NCBI RefSeq assembly: GCF_000218685.1
Contig: NW_006763296.1
Location: 1,508,907-1,572,906 of the forward strand
DNA: 64,000 bases
Direction of reading: 5' to 3'
Origin: Serpula lacrymans var. lacrymans S7.9
Lineage: Eukaryota; Basidiomycota; Agaricomycetes; Boletales; Serpulaceae
In this document: in pieces, positions 22,960-33,897 of the stretch
How positions within the stretch are numbered: position 1 is the first letter of the stretch
Layout of the letters: each line of letters starts with the position of its first letter
The notes under the pieces: generated by a model
The model's database searches: none
The model's input: the letters and a program-made list of their open reading frames with translations, nothing else
What the model was told of the DNA's origin: nothing
Position numbers and translations under genes: made by a program

Positions 22960-25250
22960 ACAGATTTACTATTTCAGCACTATAGGTCAAGATCCTCGCT
23001 CGGATACTGGGTCAGCAACCACTGCTAACAGAGCTGATGGATTTTCATGCCCAACTGGTGGGTATCCTAAGCACGCTCACTCCTGCTGACCTCTCTGCAC
23101 TGCTAGACAAAGTGGCTCCATCCTAAATGGTTCCATTGTCACTCTCTGACAGCCCACCTTCTGTCACCATGCATCAAGACCTAACAACATCATCCCCAGC
23201 CTGCTTTGGTGAAGAGGTATGATGGCTCTCCCCTCCTAATGCCGATGTTACTGACTATTTTTTCTCCACAGCAAACTCAAGCTGACAAGTCCGAATTGCA
23301 GACCAATCAATCTCTGCAACAATCTCTGGTGGTGATACGTTCACAAAGACGCCAACCATGTCAACACCTGTATCCTGCTGCAGCTCCTACTCCTACTCTT
23401 GCACGTCGATCTTGTCGATCTCCATCTCCTGCATGTCGACAACCTGCTCCTGCCCCTGCTCCAGCTCCTGCACATTAACAGCCTTGTCCAAGGGGTGGAG
23501 TTCCTGTCCAGCAATCTCTGTGGCAGGCAGTCAATGACCCTGTTATTAGGATCAACTCGGCCGTCAACACTTTCATATTCATAGTATGACTTGCGGCTGC
23601 ACATGAAGACTCCTCAATGTTCAATTCAGGAGAGTGGGCACACTCTGCCAACTCCCTGTTGACCTCTGTTACGTCCACCAATGACTACCTGGACGAGTCT
23701 TTGGCTTCTGTTGTGGCGCGCTGCGGCGCATGACCAGTAAAGACATAGGTGTTAACTTTTTGCTGATGATCAGCTACATCCAGCTCGTTGCCAAGTCCCA
23801 AAGGTAAGTGAAAATTGTTACGAATAATTATCATTTCTTTCTGATGTTTATGTTTGTATGCTAGTCTTCGCTCTCAGCAAGGTATCTCCCTGGCAAACCT
23901 TTGAAGGGATCTCCCTCAGCCTAAGCCATCTAAGAAATGGTTTGAGCAATGGCATGCTATGGGCTGCAAGTTTGCAGCCATAGCAGCCGGTGGTAAGATT
24001 ACCTTTGTCTGCATTAAACCATACTTACAGATCTATGTAGGATCTATCTATGCCCTTGTTTTGGTTGCAGGCTTGAACTTACGGGTTCAACTTGGTGAAG
24101 TGGATGGAACAATGCCATGGGAGATAGCCAATGTCTTTAGGTGGCCAGTTGAATGTAAGTGTACTACTCCTCTCTGCGTGTATGCTAACTAAACAATGTT
24201 ATGCAGCTACTGTTAGTGGACAGCTGGTGATTAGTAGAATCATCCCAACTATTTCTAGCTTACGCCAAAACCTGCCACTGAACATGAACTGCATGTTCGC
24301 ACCTGGCGTGCTCAGTTATGATGGCCTTCCTGCCAATATTGATTGCACCAATTTTGAGGCTTCTGATCAATTTTTTAAGGCTATCTGATTCAAGTACGTT
24401 ACAATCATTTGATTCTAACAGTTTCTGATTTTTTTTGGTTTTTTGTAGTACTTTCCAACTCTTGGATTGTCGTCTAGATTGTTGGGGAGTCTGTATGCAC
24501 ACTATAGACATAGCTCATGTACCTATACATTGTCATGGTCAGGCTATCTTAGGTGTGTGTACAACATCTTCAGTACACTTCCTGACTCCCTTATCTGATC
24601 TTGACGACATCATGCCTTGTTCTCAACCACCATCACCATCATTACCACCAGTTGTCCTCCCTGAAATGTATGTGGTTAGCACAACATTCCAGAATATGGC
24701 TGAAGGCAATCGCCAATACTCTGCACCGCAGGATCCTGGCGATAACTACGAGTAGACCGAATCAGAAAGAGAAAGGGCAAGTCAAGCCATCAAGGTCACA
24801 GATGTGGAGGACCTGACAGCCAAGGTATGTCATTATCATGTATGTAGTGTACGCAATATCAATGCTAAATACTTGTTCTTAGATACAGAAACATTATGAT
24901 GGGGGTGTTTGTACAGACCCCTCAGCATACTTGTATATACCATCCTCAATATTTCCCTCCATCCCTCTTCTCTTGAAAAACAGCGATGATTTGCTCATTG
25001 TCACGATCTCTTTCTCTCACACCTGACACTTCACCTTTCCTCTCAAACTCAGATGTCGAGACTCTTATCTCTCCTTATCTTATCACATAGCTTTTCCTTT
25101 ATCTATATCTTATCTCATCACGTGACATCAAGTCATGTGATTACTTACAAATCATCTTACCAAGCTACACGCTACATCCTCATGTCTATCAGTCAGCGCC
25201 TCATGGCTGACATGAGTTCTTACATATATAAGTAGACACTCAACGATGTA
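22960..25250 (+). pseudogene. Unknown agaricomycete gene family, degenerate
   Basis: Spliceable pieces on the plus strand: a Pro/Ala/Thr-rich region with repeated PAPA (23,340-23,475); the segment around SGEWAHSANSLLTSV...; TSKDIGVNFLLMISYIQLVAKS (23,730-23,810); KWFEQWHAMGCKFAAIAAGG; LGEVDGTMPWEIANV (24,090-24,150); then, after an intron with a CTAAC branch site, a segment ending SLRQNLPLNMNCMFAPG... up to ASDQFFKAI, where TGA interrupts the frame (24,387). The next exon (24,450-24,825) contains an in-frame TAG. I do not recognise a named domain; similar unnamed proteins occur in mushroom genomes next to transposons. From 24,166 on, the sequence is duplicated in inverse orientation at 34,635-36,271. 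Confidence 0.5.
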
Positions 25251-25797
25251 CATACCTTAGCTTTTGATTTAGTCTTTATACAACCTGTTCAACTACCTGC
25301 TTGAGATTGACGTTGGGTCTGCCTGGTTTCTTCCAGTAGTGCAGCTCAGTCGTTATACTCATGTTATTTTTAAACAGCTCTATGCCAGAATTAATTTGCA
25401 CCACTCTCCTGCCTAACTTCCAGTCCTGCCTAGGCTTCACGTTTGAAGCTCTACATTTCTCTTGGTACAACCGCCATTGTACAAAAGTGAGTTCTTTTTT
25501 TTTTTTTTTTTCCATTTACAAACTATGCTGAATCAATGAAGGGAAATGACGCACGCAATAATATTCCCCCTTTGATGATGAGGAGAAAGTATGCCTCGAG
25601 AACAAATTATTTGCAGCTTATCCCCTATACGTCCAAGGAGATTCAAGACCACACTGACATTTACCAGAGACTTAAAACAGTATTTGCTGATCTCTTTGAA
25701 TGGATAAATGAAATTGTGAGTGACATTGTTTCTGATTAATCTACAGGATAATCTGCTGATACCATTGATGTAGCTACTTATCTACCTGCTGAATATT
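24166..25797. repeat. Left arm of a 1.6-kb inverted repeat
   Basis: Reverse complement of 34,635-36,271, about 99% identical by eye. Differences noticed: T/C near 24,729, C/T near 24,790, poly-T length 17 versus 18 near 25,495, a 4-nt deletion in this copy at about 25,775 and G/A at 25,789. The left boundary (24,166) lies inside what is an intron here but continuous coding sequence in the other copy; the right boundary is where the gypsy LTR cuts the other copy. Confidence 0.85.
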
Positions 25798-26159
25798 CGG
25801 TACTCAGACAACATGCTGAGTTACTCCCTGGTAACAACGCGTCTGCTGTCTGCCCATTCTTAGGTCTTGTGGTCAATATCAATATTTCAACCAAGGCTCA
25901 CAGGGATGCCAAGGACAAACTCTTTTGTCTAGTCATACCACTGGGTAAGCATAAAGGGGGAGAGCTTTGCCTTGTTGAGCCTGGCCTGGTGTTGCAGATG
26001 AGAGAGGGGGATATTGTGCTCTTTCGCTCATGTGATATAACTTATTTTAACTTGCACTTCAGAGGGCAGAGGGGCTCAATTGTCTTGCAAACTGACAAGG
26101 AGATGGATAATTGGAGGAATGGGCAAAATGGATGGGCTGGTCATTCTTCTTTACATTGA
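25382..26159 (+). pseudogene. TET/JBP-like 2OG-Fe(II) dioxygenase, probably inactive
   Basis: Three exons fit GT-AG splicing: about 25,382-25,486 (ending WYNRHCTK), 25,542-25,715 (GNDARNNIPPL...FEWINEI) and 25,774-26,159. The last holds NINISTKAHRDAKD (HxD at about 25,899), GGELCLVEPG, then GDIVLFRSCDITYFN..FRGQRGSIVLQTD. This order is that of fungal TET/JBP proteins, which oxidise methylpyrimidines in DNA and in basidiomycetes are carried by transposons. Two faults: the residue where the family has its second iron-binding His seems to be Tyr (ITYFN), and the second splice junction does not keep frame because this copy lacks 4 nt that the copy at 34,635 has. The N-terminus is undefined (a stop lies just upstream). 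The Tyr assignment is by memory of the motif. Confidence 0.65.
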
Positions 26160-26384
26160 TAACCATGGACTTTGTACTGCATTTTGTTTTTTTGACCTTG
26201 ATACTCTTAGATGTTTACCAATTGTTTGATCCAGAGTTTGTCACTAATTGTACTAGTGTATATTTGTTTGTTGTATCACTTTTGAGAAGAAAGTTGAAAG
26301 GTGTGAGGGATGAAACGTTCCACTGTTTGCTAATTTCTCATTTTCTATATCTTTTGCCTCTGTCTCTGTCTACTATTTTGGTGA

Positions 26385-28477
26385 TGGCTACTAGGACAAG
26401 ATCTGGACAGAACAAAACTCAGGGGAGTAAGTCCAAGAAGCCTTTAACTAAACATTCCAGGGCTCAAGGGACATCAAACTCTTCTGATGGGTTTACACGA
26501 GATGAAGAAATCTTATACAGCCAACTGATGAAGAAGTTGCAAGCATCTGGAAAGGATGCAAATGCTGACAGGCAGGCTAGCAGGTGAGTCATTTAATATG
26601 TGTTATGTATCATGTCTATTACATAGTACACTTCCCAGATATTTGTCAGAAAGCAGCTCACATGGTGGAGGCTGAGGATGATGAGGAAGAAGGAGACTTG
26701 GATATGCCTGATGTTGATAGTGAAGATGAACCTCTTCATAAGAGGGCCAGGAATAGCATGGAAGAGGAACTAGAAGATGAAGAACATGCTCTGATGCAGA
26801 CCTTTAGACGCTTGACAGGCAAGTAACTCAACCTTAGCTATAAGCTTTACTAATGCAGTATCATCAGAAGAAAGCTCACAGCAAGTTACTCCCTCACCTT
26901 TATTGACCCAAGAGTTAGACAATCCTTGCTACGAACAAATGGTGTCATCATTGCATACTGATGTGAGTTTTACCTTTTTTTTCTAGTTCACTGATCCACA
27001 TATACAGATACAGATTACTGCATCACCAGCTGAAAGTGTCCGGTTGGTTAACAATAAGCGTAAAAGGAATAGCAGTAGTTCTCCTTCATTAACACCTTCC
27101 AGAGATTCCAAGGTAAGTGTGCAATATGTTTAAAGATTATAAGGCTTATATTCTACACAGGCCGTCATCACTAGCTTTAGCCCTACCAGCTCCAGGCTGG
27201 CTAAAGCAGGACATTCTCAAATGTGTGTCATTCTTTCTACTGTGAAAGACTTCCCAGGTACTGATGAACGAGATGAACTTGTTTGGAATTCAATCATCAA
27301 AGTTGCAAGTTCTTCTTCACTATTCAAGACTACTGTAGTAGATTTGGAGAATGCAAGGAACGAGCAGAAAAAAAGTAGAATCATTGATTATGTGAGTGAG
27401 AACAATGCTTCCAATATTACTAATATTAAAATTATAAACAGGTGTGGGCGGCTGCAGCTCAGCTCAGAGGTGAAGTCAAACAAAAGGCTAGGATACTCAT
27501 TCTCTCAGAATACGCCCTCAAAGACAAGCTCCCAGAGGAAGTATGTGTTAGAATATACTCTGACATACCAATACTCCATAGGATAATACCTCTGATTTGT
27601 AAGCCAGCCCAGTATGCAGCAGCTATTCTGTGTAAGACGTCCGTGGTTGCATGTCATGTTTAAGATCCTACATTGTATAACCTTGGCCATATAGCTCAAT
27701 TGGTAGAGCAGCTGGCATGTATCCAGAAGGTTCCAGGTTCAATCCCTGGTCTGGTCAATATCCAATTTTATCAGTACGTACTATAGTGGAGTGGTTGTTG
27801 AGTAATGGAAAAAGTGTCTTTACGTTTGGTGGTTTGGATGCTTCTGTAAGTGTTTATATGTACTCTTCTTAAACCTTTTATGACTATGTATTTCAGACTT
27901 ATTCATATGATAAGCAAAAACCTTTTGGACATCACATCATCAAGCTACTAGTTCAGGTTCAGTGGTTCCATAAGAAGAGGGAGGGCGTCCTCTATCCAAG
28001 TGATTTCAAAGACTCACCTTTTCCATTAATTGCCTTGGCTGTTACAGCTGTGAGTTTGTAATGTAATATACATGAACTTTCCTCACTCTATATTTCACAG
28101 GTTGAAAACTGTCTTCATGAACTTGCAAAAGGTGTTTGTACCACCTTGAATTTCTCTGAACAGGTTTACAGGCCCAGGTAAATTCAATATCCACTCTACG
28201 TCAACCTTTACTCACAAGTGTTTATCAGATATTTATATTATCTCTCCAGGTTAGAAGAGCTACAAAGGAAAGCTCCTAGGTGGTTTTTGCAGTTTCGTAA
28301 AAACACTTACAACAATATTCTGTGAGTAGCCTACCAAACTATTTTAGAACAACACTCATAAGCATTACATTACACACAGTCAACAGTGTGATTTACAGTA
28401 CTTGAATGCACAAGAGGACAACTGGGAGGATGAGGTTGATTTTGCAGTGCTTGAAGATTCAGCATCCTTATAGGTGT
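26385..28477 (+). pseudogene. DUF6532-type gene, interrupted
   Basis: Plus-strand exons: 26,385-26,582 (MATRTRSGQNK...), an acidic exon 26,660-26,823 (DDEEEGDLDMPDVDSEDE), Ser/Pro-rich exons, 27,166-27,388 (ends RIIDY at GTGAGT), 27,443-27,600 (VWAAAAQLRGEVKQKARI..., the DUF6532 start), then, beyond a tRNA-like insertion, VFTFGGLDAS, YDKQKPFGHHIIKLLVQVQWF, FPLIALAVTAVENCLHELAKG and LEELQRKAPRWFLQFRK. DUF6532 is an abundant agaricomycete domain without known function. The first two intron phases do not match in my hand splice, and the tRNA-like insert breaks the domain, so the gene is probably not functional. It is the last gene before the transposon end at 28,907. Confidence 0.6.
27685..27756 (+). 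tRNA. tRNA-like sequence (pseudo-tRNA or SINE head)
   Basis: 72 nt fold into a full cloverleaf: acceptor stem with one mismatch and one G-T, D arm GCTC/GAGC with TTGG loop, 5-nt variable loop, T arm CCAGG/TTCAATC/CCTGG. Internal promoter boxes are good (TAGCTCAATTGG and GGTTCAATCCC). But the anticodon loop is CATGTAT: position 33 is A instead of the invariant U, and pair 27-43 is G-A. The anticodon would be TGT (Thr). It interrupts the DUF6532 coding sequence, so a mobile origin is likely. Confidence 0.5.
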
Positions 28478-28907
28478 TGATACATGCATATCATTATATG
28501 GTATCAGAAATATACTATAATAGATTCTCTGCATATGATCTCTGGCTAGGATGCTATAATAATAGTGAATGAAACTGAGAGAGTATGGAAACTATAATAA
28601 TAGTGAACGGAACTGAGAGAATTTGAAAACTATGATAAGCTTGTGGAACATATATAATATGACTATTCTGAAATAACCATTGATGGTTGTTATATCTATT
28701 ATATTCTATGAGAGCAGACATAGTAGAGATGGATTGTATATATCACAGAAGTGATACTATAGCTGGTATAGCAAACATCTCAAAATAGCCCTGCTATATA
28801 GAGCTATATAATAGGGACTTGTTTAGGCATACTATAGCTACTATTTTCCATATATAGCACTATGACAGCTATAATAGCTATAAAAGGAAACTAGGTTTTT
28901 CCTGATG
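28478..28907. repeat. Transposon end (TIR 2)
   Basis: Non-coding, rich in TATAGCTAT words, ending GGTTTTTCCTGATG at 28,907: 14 nt identical and inverted to the end at 11,494. Gypsy coding sequence starts immediately after. Dinucleotide TT is present at both gypsy junctions, compatible with a 2-bp target duplication. Confidence 0.75.
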
Positions 28908-30514
28908 TTGTTGTCGAGTATCAAGGACACAGAGAACGAGTCACCGCCGAAGCTACCCAACTAGGGAAGATTAACTTAATTTTGGGCTGGACCTGGCTAT
29001 TTAAACACAATCCTGAGATCAACTGGCAGACAGGAGTTGTCACATTGTCACATTGCCCTCAGGAGTGTGATGATTTGAGTAAGCCGAGTTACGTCCATCA
29101 AACTGAGCGACTTGAAAAGATAAACGCTGGTCACGTTTATGAGCTCAGATCTTTAGAGAAGATTGACAATAACAATGAGGTAAAACCCAAGGAAGAGATT
29201 AAGAGGCTGGTACCTCCCAAGTACCATAACTTCTGGAAAGTCTTTTCCAAACATAAATCAGAGTGCTTCCCAGAGGCTAAACCTTGGGACCATGCTATAG
29301 ATCTGAAGGACACGTTCAAACCTAGAAAAGGACACATGATTCCCGTCTCTGCTCCAGAAAGAGATGAGGTATCAAGTTTCATAGATGAACAGCTTAGGAA
29401 GGGTTACATCAGACCTTCAAAAAGCCCTATGATGTCCCCGGTGTTCTTTATTCCTTAAAAGGATGGTAAGAAGCGTATGATTATGGACTATCGTTACATG
29501 AATGAGCACACAGTTAAGAATGCATATCCGCTGCCTTTGATCAGTCATCTAGTAGACAAGTTGGCTGGTGCCAAGATCTTGACAAAGATGGACCTCAGAT
29601 GGGGGTACAATAATGTATGCATCAAAGAAGAAGATGCTTGGAAGGCTGTGTTCATGTGCCACTGAGGATCCTTTGAGCCCCTCGTTATGTTCTTTGGGTT
29701 GACCAATTCACCGGCAACCTTCCAGAGCATGATGAACAAGATCTTTGCGGATATAGAGAACTATGTTGTCATTTACATTGACAATTTATTAACATTTACG
29801 AAGTCGGACGATGAGGCTGAGCATGACTGAATTGTGCAAGAAGTCCTTTGACGCTTACAGGAACGGGACCTATTTGTTAAACCCAAAAAATGTAATTTTA
29901 AAGTGAAGGAAGTAGACTTCCTCGGTATGATGATAGGCCAGAACGGAATCAGGATGGATCCTGAGAAAGTTCAAGCTATATTGGATTGGCCAGAACCCAC
30001 TCGCGTCAAAGGAGTTAGGGCCTTCCTTGGCTTAGGTAATTTCTACCGAAGGTTTATCAAAAACTTCGCAATAATCACGAGACCGTTGAACAATCTCACT
30101 AAAAAAGACGTTGTTTGGCATTGGGGCGCCAAGGAACAAGAAGCTTTTGATAAGCTTAAACAGGCATTTACAACAGCGCCCATATTAGCATTTCTAGAAT
30201 TAGACAAAGAGTTCCGGCTAGAAACCAACTCTTCTGATTTTGCTACTGGGGCTGTTCTGTCAATTAAATGCCCTGATGAGCTTTGGAGGCCTTGTGCCTA
30301 TTTATCACATAGTTTGTTGCCTACAGAGCGCAACTATCAAATTTACGACAAAAAAATGCTGGCCATCATTAGAGCTTTAGAGCACTGGCGGCACTACTTA
30401 GAAGGTGCTAGACACCATTTCAAAATTTGGACCGATCATAAGAATCTGGAGTATTTTATGACGGCCTGAGACTTGAACCGGAGACAGGCCCGCTACGCGG
30501 TGTACTTGTCAAGG

Positions 30515-30708
30515 TAATAAACCTAAGTGAAACTCAGCCGCTGCCCGAGAGGCTATAGAAACAACTGAGGTATTCCTATACTAAACCCCCTACCACTTAT
30601 AGTCGGAGGTGCTACTCGCTACAGTATAATGACTCCTAGGAGAACAATGGTTACTCCATGGAGAACAATGGCTGCTTCGGCATAGACCGGGTTTATCCGG
30701 TTTTGTCA
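30515..30708 (-). mobile_element. Solo LTR of a Ty1/copia-like element, 194 bp
   Basis: Inserted in the gypsy RNase H-integrase linker with a perfect 5-bp duplication CAAGG (30,510-30,514 and 30,709-30,713). Minus strand reads TGACAAAACCGGATAAACC... to ...GGTTTATTA, matching the LTR at 37,037-37,358. Confidence 0.85.
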
Positions 30709-32075
30709 CAAGGTTTAATTATAAATTAATTCATAAGCCTGGAAGTTCTATGGGGAAAGCGGACACTTTGTCCAGAAGAGAGGATTATGTCAACGGCATT
30801 GAGGATGACAACAAAGGTGTCACCCTGATAGACCAATCAAGGGTTGCCAATGTTAGAATAGGGCAGGATTCTAATCTTCTGGAAGTCTTCAGGAAAAACA
30901 TCTCCTCTGAAGAGAAGGCACACCTTGACGGCAATGAGAACTATGTATGGGAAGACGGGCTCTTCCATTTTAAAGACAAGATCTATGTGCCTGAGTCCGC
31001 AAGGATCAAGGCAATAGATATACACCACGACACTCCAGTGGCTGGGCACCCTGGGCGGCAACGAACAATGGAGTTGATCTCCAGAAACTACATGTGGCCT
31101 GGCATGGTCAAAGACATACAGGAATACATAAAATCCTGTCTGAGATGTGCCATGGCTAAGAATTCACATCAACCGCCGGCCGGTAAACTTATGCCAAATC
31201 CGATACCAGCTGGTCCCTGGCAAGATATATTGGTTGACTTTACGATGGATCTACCCGAGTCGAATGGGTATGATTCAGTAATGGTGGTAGTAGATTGATT
31301 CTCCAAGGAAGTGGTGTTCATACCCACCAACAAAACTATTACCGCCACTGGTATGGCAGATTTATTTAAAGATTTTGTATGGTCTATCCATGGGTTACCA
31401 GAAATGGTTATCTCCGATAGAGGGCCACAATTCGCTAGCAAATTTAAGAAAAAACTATGCCGGATGCTGGGCATCAAACCTAAATTATCAACGGTGTTCC
31501 ATCCACAGACTGATAGACAAACAGAGAGGCTCAATCAGGAATTGAAGCAATATCTCCGTATATTTATCAATGATAGGCAGACAGACTGGGCCAAGTAGCT
31601 AAAGATAGCCCAGTTCTCTTACAATATTAAATAGTCGTTGGCTACAGGAAAGGCACCATTTAAGGTTACGAGATTGTACCTCCCCAGAATGGGTGTAGAA
31701 CCTGGCAAAAGCAAAAATGAGGCTGCTGGGAACATGGCCAAGGATATGAAATCTGTCTCAGACGAAACACACAAGGCGCTATTGAAGCTATTCAAAACTG
31801 CAGAGCAGATGAAAGACAGGGCAGAGCGTAGACACTCTAAGGCCCCTGACTATAAGGTTGGCAACCTGGTCTGGTTAGATACTAACCACTTAAAATTAAA
31901 AGATCGGCAGTCTAGAAAACTGACCGAAAAGTGGATTGGCCCTTACCGGATTAAGAAAGTCAAACTCAATGCAGTGGAGCTGGAGCTCCCAAAACGAATG
32001 AGGGTAGTACCCACGGTCAATATTAGCCATGTGAAACCCTACAAAGGGCCGCTGCCAGGACAGCGCATAGACCGG

Positions 32076-33897
32076 TGTCATGCACCAAAGTTGATTGGTA
32101 GCATGGACAGGTGTCAATAACGAAGCGAATATTCAAAAAGACTCGCCTTTGCGCCACACAGGCACAGTGCCACGTGGAATAGTAATTAATATTGCCCCTT
32201 TTGAACTTGTGGCTGATCAGCACCACCTCTATTAGGCAATCCAGTCATGCTCACCTTTGCTTTTCCATCCGGTACTTTCCGCATTTCGGCATTTCGGCAA
32301 ATTTTCGCGTCGCCACTGGCTACACATTGCATTGCGCCCTCACTTTTGTCGTTTCCCTTACTCCCCTTCCTTTGCCTAGCCCCACCATGGGCCCCTTCCT
32401 CTCCTTTTTATTCTCACCCGACGGTCGTTTCTGGGTCCCCATTTTAGTTCACCTCCTCGTCACCTCCACCCTCCTCCTCCTCATCTTCTTTGCACCCCCA
32501 CCATTTCTGATGTCACCACTTCCTATCCGCTTCCGTCGCCGATCCGTTGACTACCACGTGCCACTGCTGATATCAGCAAAGCCCCGGCGGCCGGTCCAAA
32601 TAGGGCAACAGGTCCATCTTCATGACGTCGATCTGCCATCATATACTATCAAAACATCGGTCGCTCGTCTTGCCTGGTTGGAGCGTGGGTGGGTAGTTTT
32701 TGAGCTGGAGAAGGTTCATCCCCTTGCGTCGCCCATGTTCATCGCTGTCCCATTCACTTGGGTACACTTATCATTTGTCCATCGTCTTCGCTACAGCTAC
32801 ACCTACCACACGCTGCCTGGGACTCACTTGTTCCAAATTGGAACTACTCCTCTCCCTCCCTCGTTTGATCAGGTGGTCCAACACAACCAGTCCATTGGTA
32901 AGGCCATGGAACTGTCAGATTTGGACTAGGTGGTGGACCGGTGGCTCCAGTTTCTTTTTTTTCAGCAGAACATTCATTTACAGTGCGATTATTTTTGATT
33001 TTTGAATCATTTTTATGGACACATATTTTTTTAGAATGCCTGACTGACAATAAAGGAACTGTGTTGATACTGATAGTGTTTTGCCTTGCTCTTTTTTTAC
33101 TGCATCTTCCCATGACATCATGATTTTCCTGCTCTCTTTTTGCTATTGGACTTTACTTTATGGCTGTACAAACCTGTGATATTACTCACAGCATTTATTG
33201 TTCTATCCCTTTCTTTTCTTTTTTTGACAATCTTATCCTGTACTACCTACGCAGGATTCGTCAGCGTACATTCCTTCCTTCATATTCTTTCTCATTCTTT
33301 TTGCACAGCTATACTGTGCATAGCCTACTTCTCTTTTACTATATAAACCCCTGTATTCTACCTTAAAAAAAAAACAACAAGAACTCGATTCCAGACTTCT
33401 TCTCTAATCTTAAGTCCACTTCTTACTGCTACTTGTGATCCAGTGTGGTCACAACACTTCCCACTTCTACCACTGTTAACTGCTGTCATCGTCACTCGTC
33501 ACTTTTGAAAGTGATTGTCATCCCCTTCGATTAGAGTCCTTCTGAGCACTACAGTTTGTGCGTCAGGAGCCTGCTATCACTGGGAACCTCGTCACCTCGT
33601 CATCCTCATTGTTCTCAAACCTACCTTGTGCTACAATTAGCAAGGTAGTGCTCGTCTATACTCGCCACAAACCCCCTATCTTTCTATAAATTCAACTATC
33701 CCTCCTCCTCAAAACCCACACTCATACACCTCTGGGTTTTACTTTGAAGGATCTTTATACGTACCACCCCACGAACAACCAGACCACTCCACTGTTCTAG
33801 GAGGCAAAGCCCATAAACAAGTTCCGTGGAATCTGGGAGGATTGTGTGTTAGTTTGTTTTGTGTGTGGTTTTCTAACAACAGTTCTCATCATCGACA
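32076..33897 (+). mobile_element. 1.8-kb solo LTR-like element, copy 4
   Basis: 1,822 bp, TGTCATGCACC... to ...CATCATCGACA, inserted into the gypsy frame just before the chromodomain. Target duplication CCGG (32,072-32,075 and 33,898-33,901); removing one copy restores the gypsy frame. A TATA-like box (ACTATATAAACCCC) lies near 33,338. Confidence 0.9.
32192..32929 (+). CDS. Reading frame inside the 1.8-kb element
   Basis: 245 codons, open in this copy and, with a different start, in copy 1 (1740-2420, minus, 226 codons). A hydrophobic segment near residues 78-103 (FWVPILVHLLVTSTLLLLIF) could span a membrane. The C-terminal part (VARLAWLERGWVVFELEKV... to ...IGKAMELSDLD) is conserved in all five copies. 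In copies 2 and 3 a stop splits it. It lies upstream of the TATA-like box, in what would be U3 if the element is an LTR. No domain recognised. It could be a real accessory gene, or a frame kept open by recency. Confidence 0.4.
   Translation: MPLLNLWLISTTSIRQSSHAHLCFSIRYFPHFGISANFRVATGYTLHCALTFVVSLTPLPLPSPTMGPFLSFLFSPDGRFWVPILVHLLVTSTLLLLIFFAPPPFLMSPLPIRFRRRSVDYHVPLLISAKPRRPVQIGQQVHLHDVDLPSYTIKTSVARLAWLERGWVVFELEKVHPLASPMFIAVPFTWVHLSFVHRLRYSYTYHTLPGTHLFQIGTTPLPPSFDQVVQHNQSIGKAMELSDLD

Noticed and set aside
25495..25512. Poly-T tract as the tail of a LINE or processed gene
   Set aside because: It is inside a GT-AG intron of the TET/JBP gene near the polypyrimidine region, in both copies, with no LINE coding sequence or target duplication.
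25276..25515. 79-codon minus-strand frame (KELTFVQWRLYQEK...), open also in the inverted copy
   Set aside because: It lies antisense to TET/JBP exon and intron sequence and begins in the poly-T tract. It is kept open in both copies because they are about 99% identical.
27685..27756. Functional tRNA-Thr(TGT) gene
   Set aside because: Position 33 is A and the first anticodon-stem pair is mismatched; it also interrupts a coding exon.
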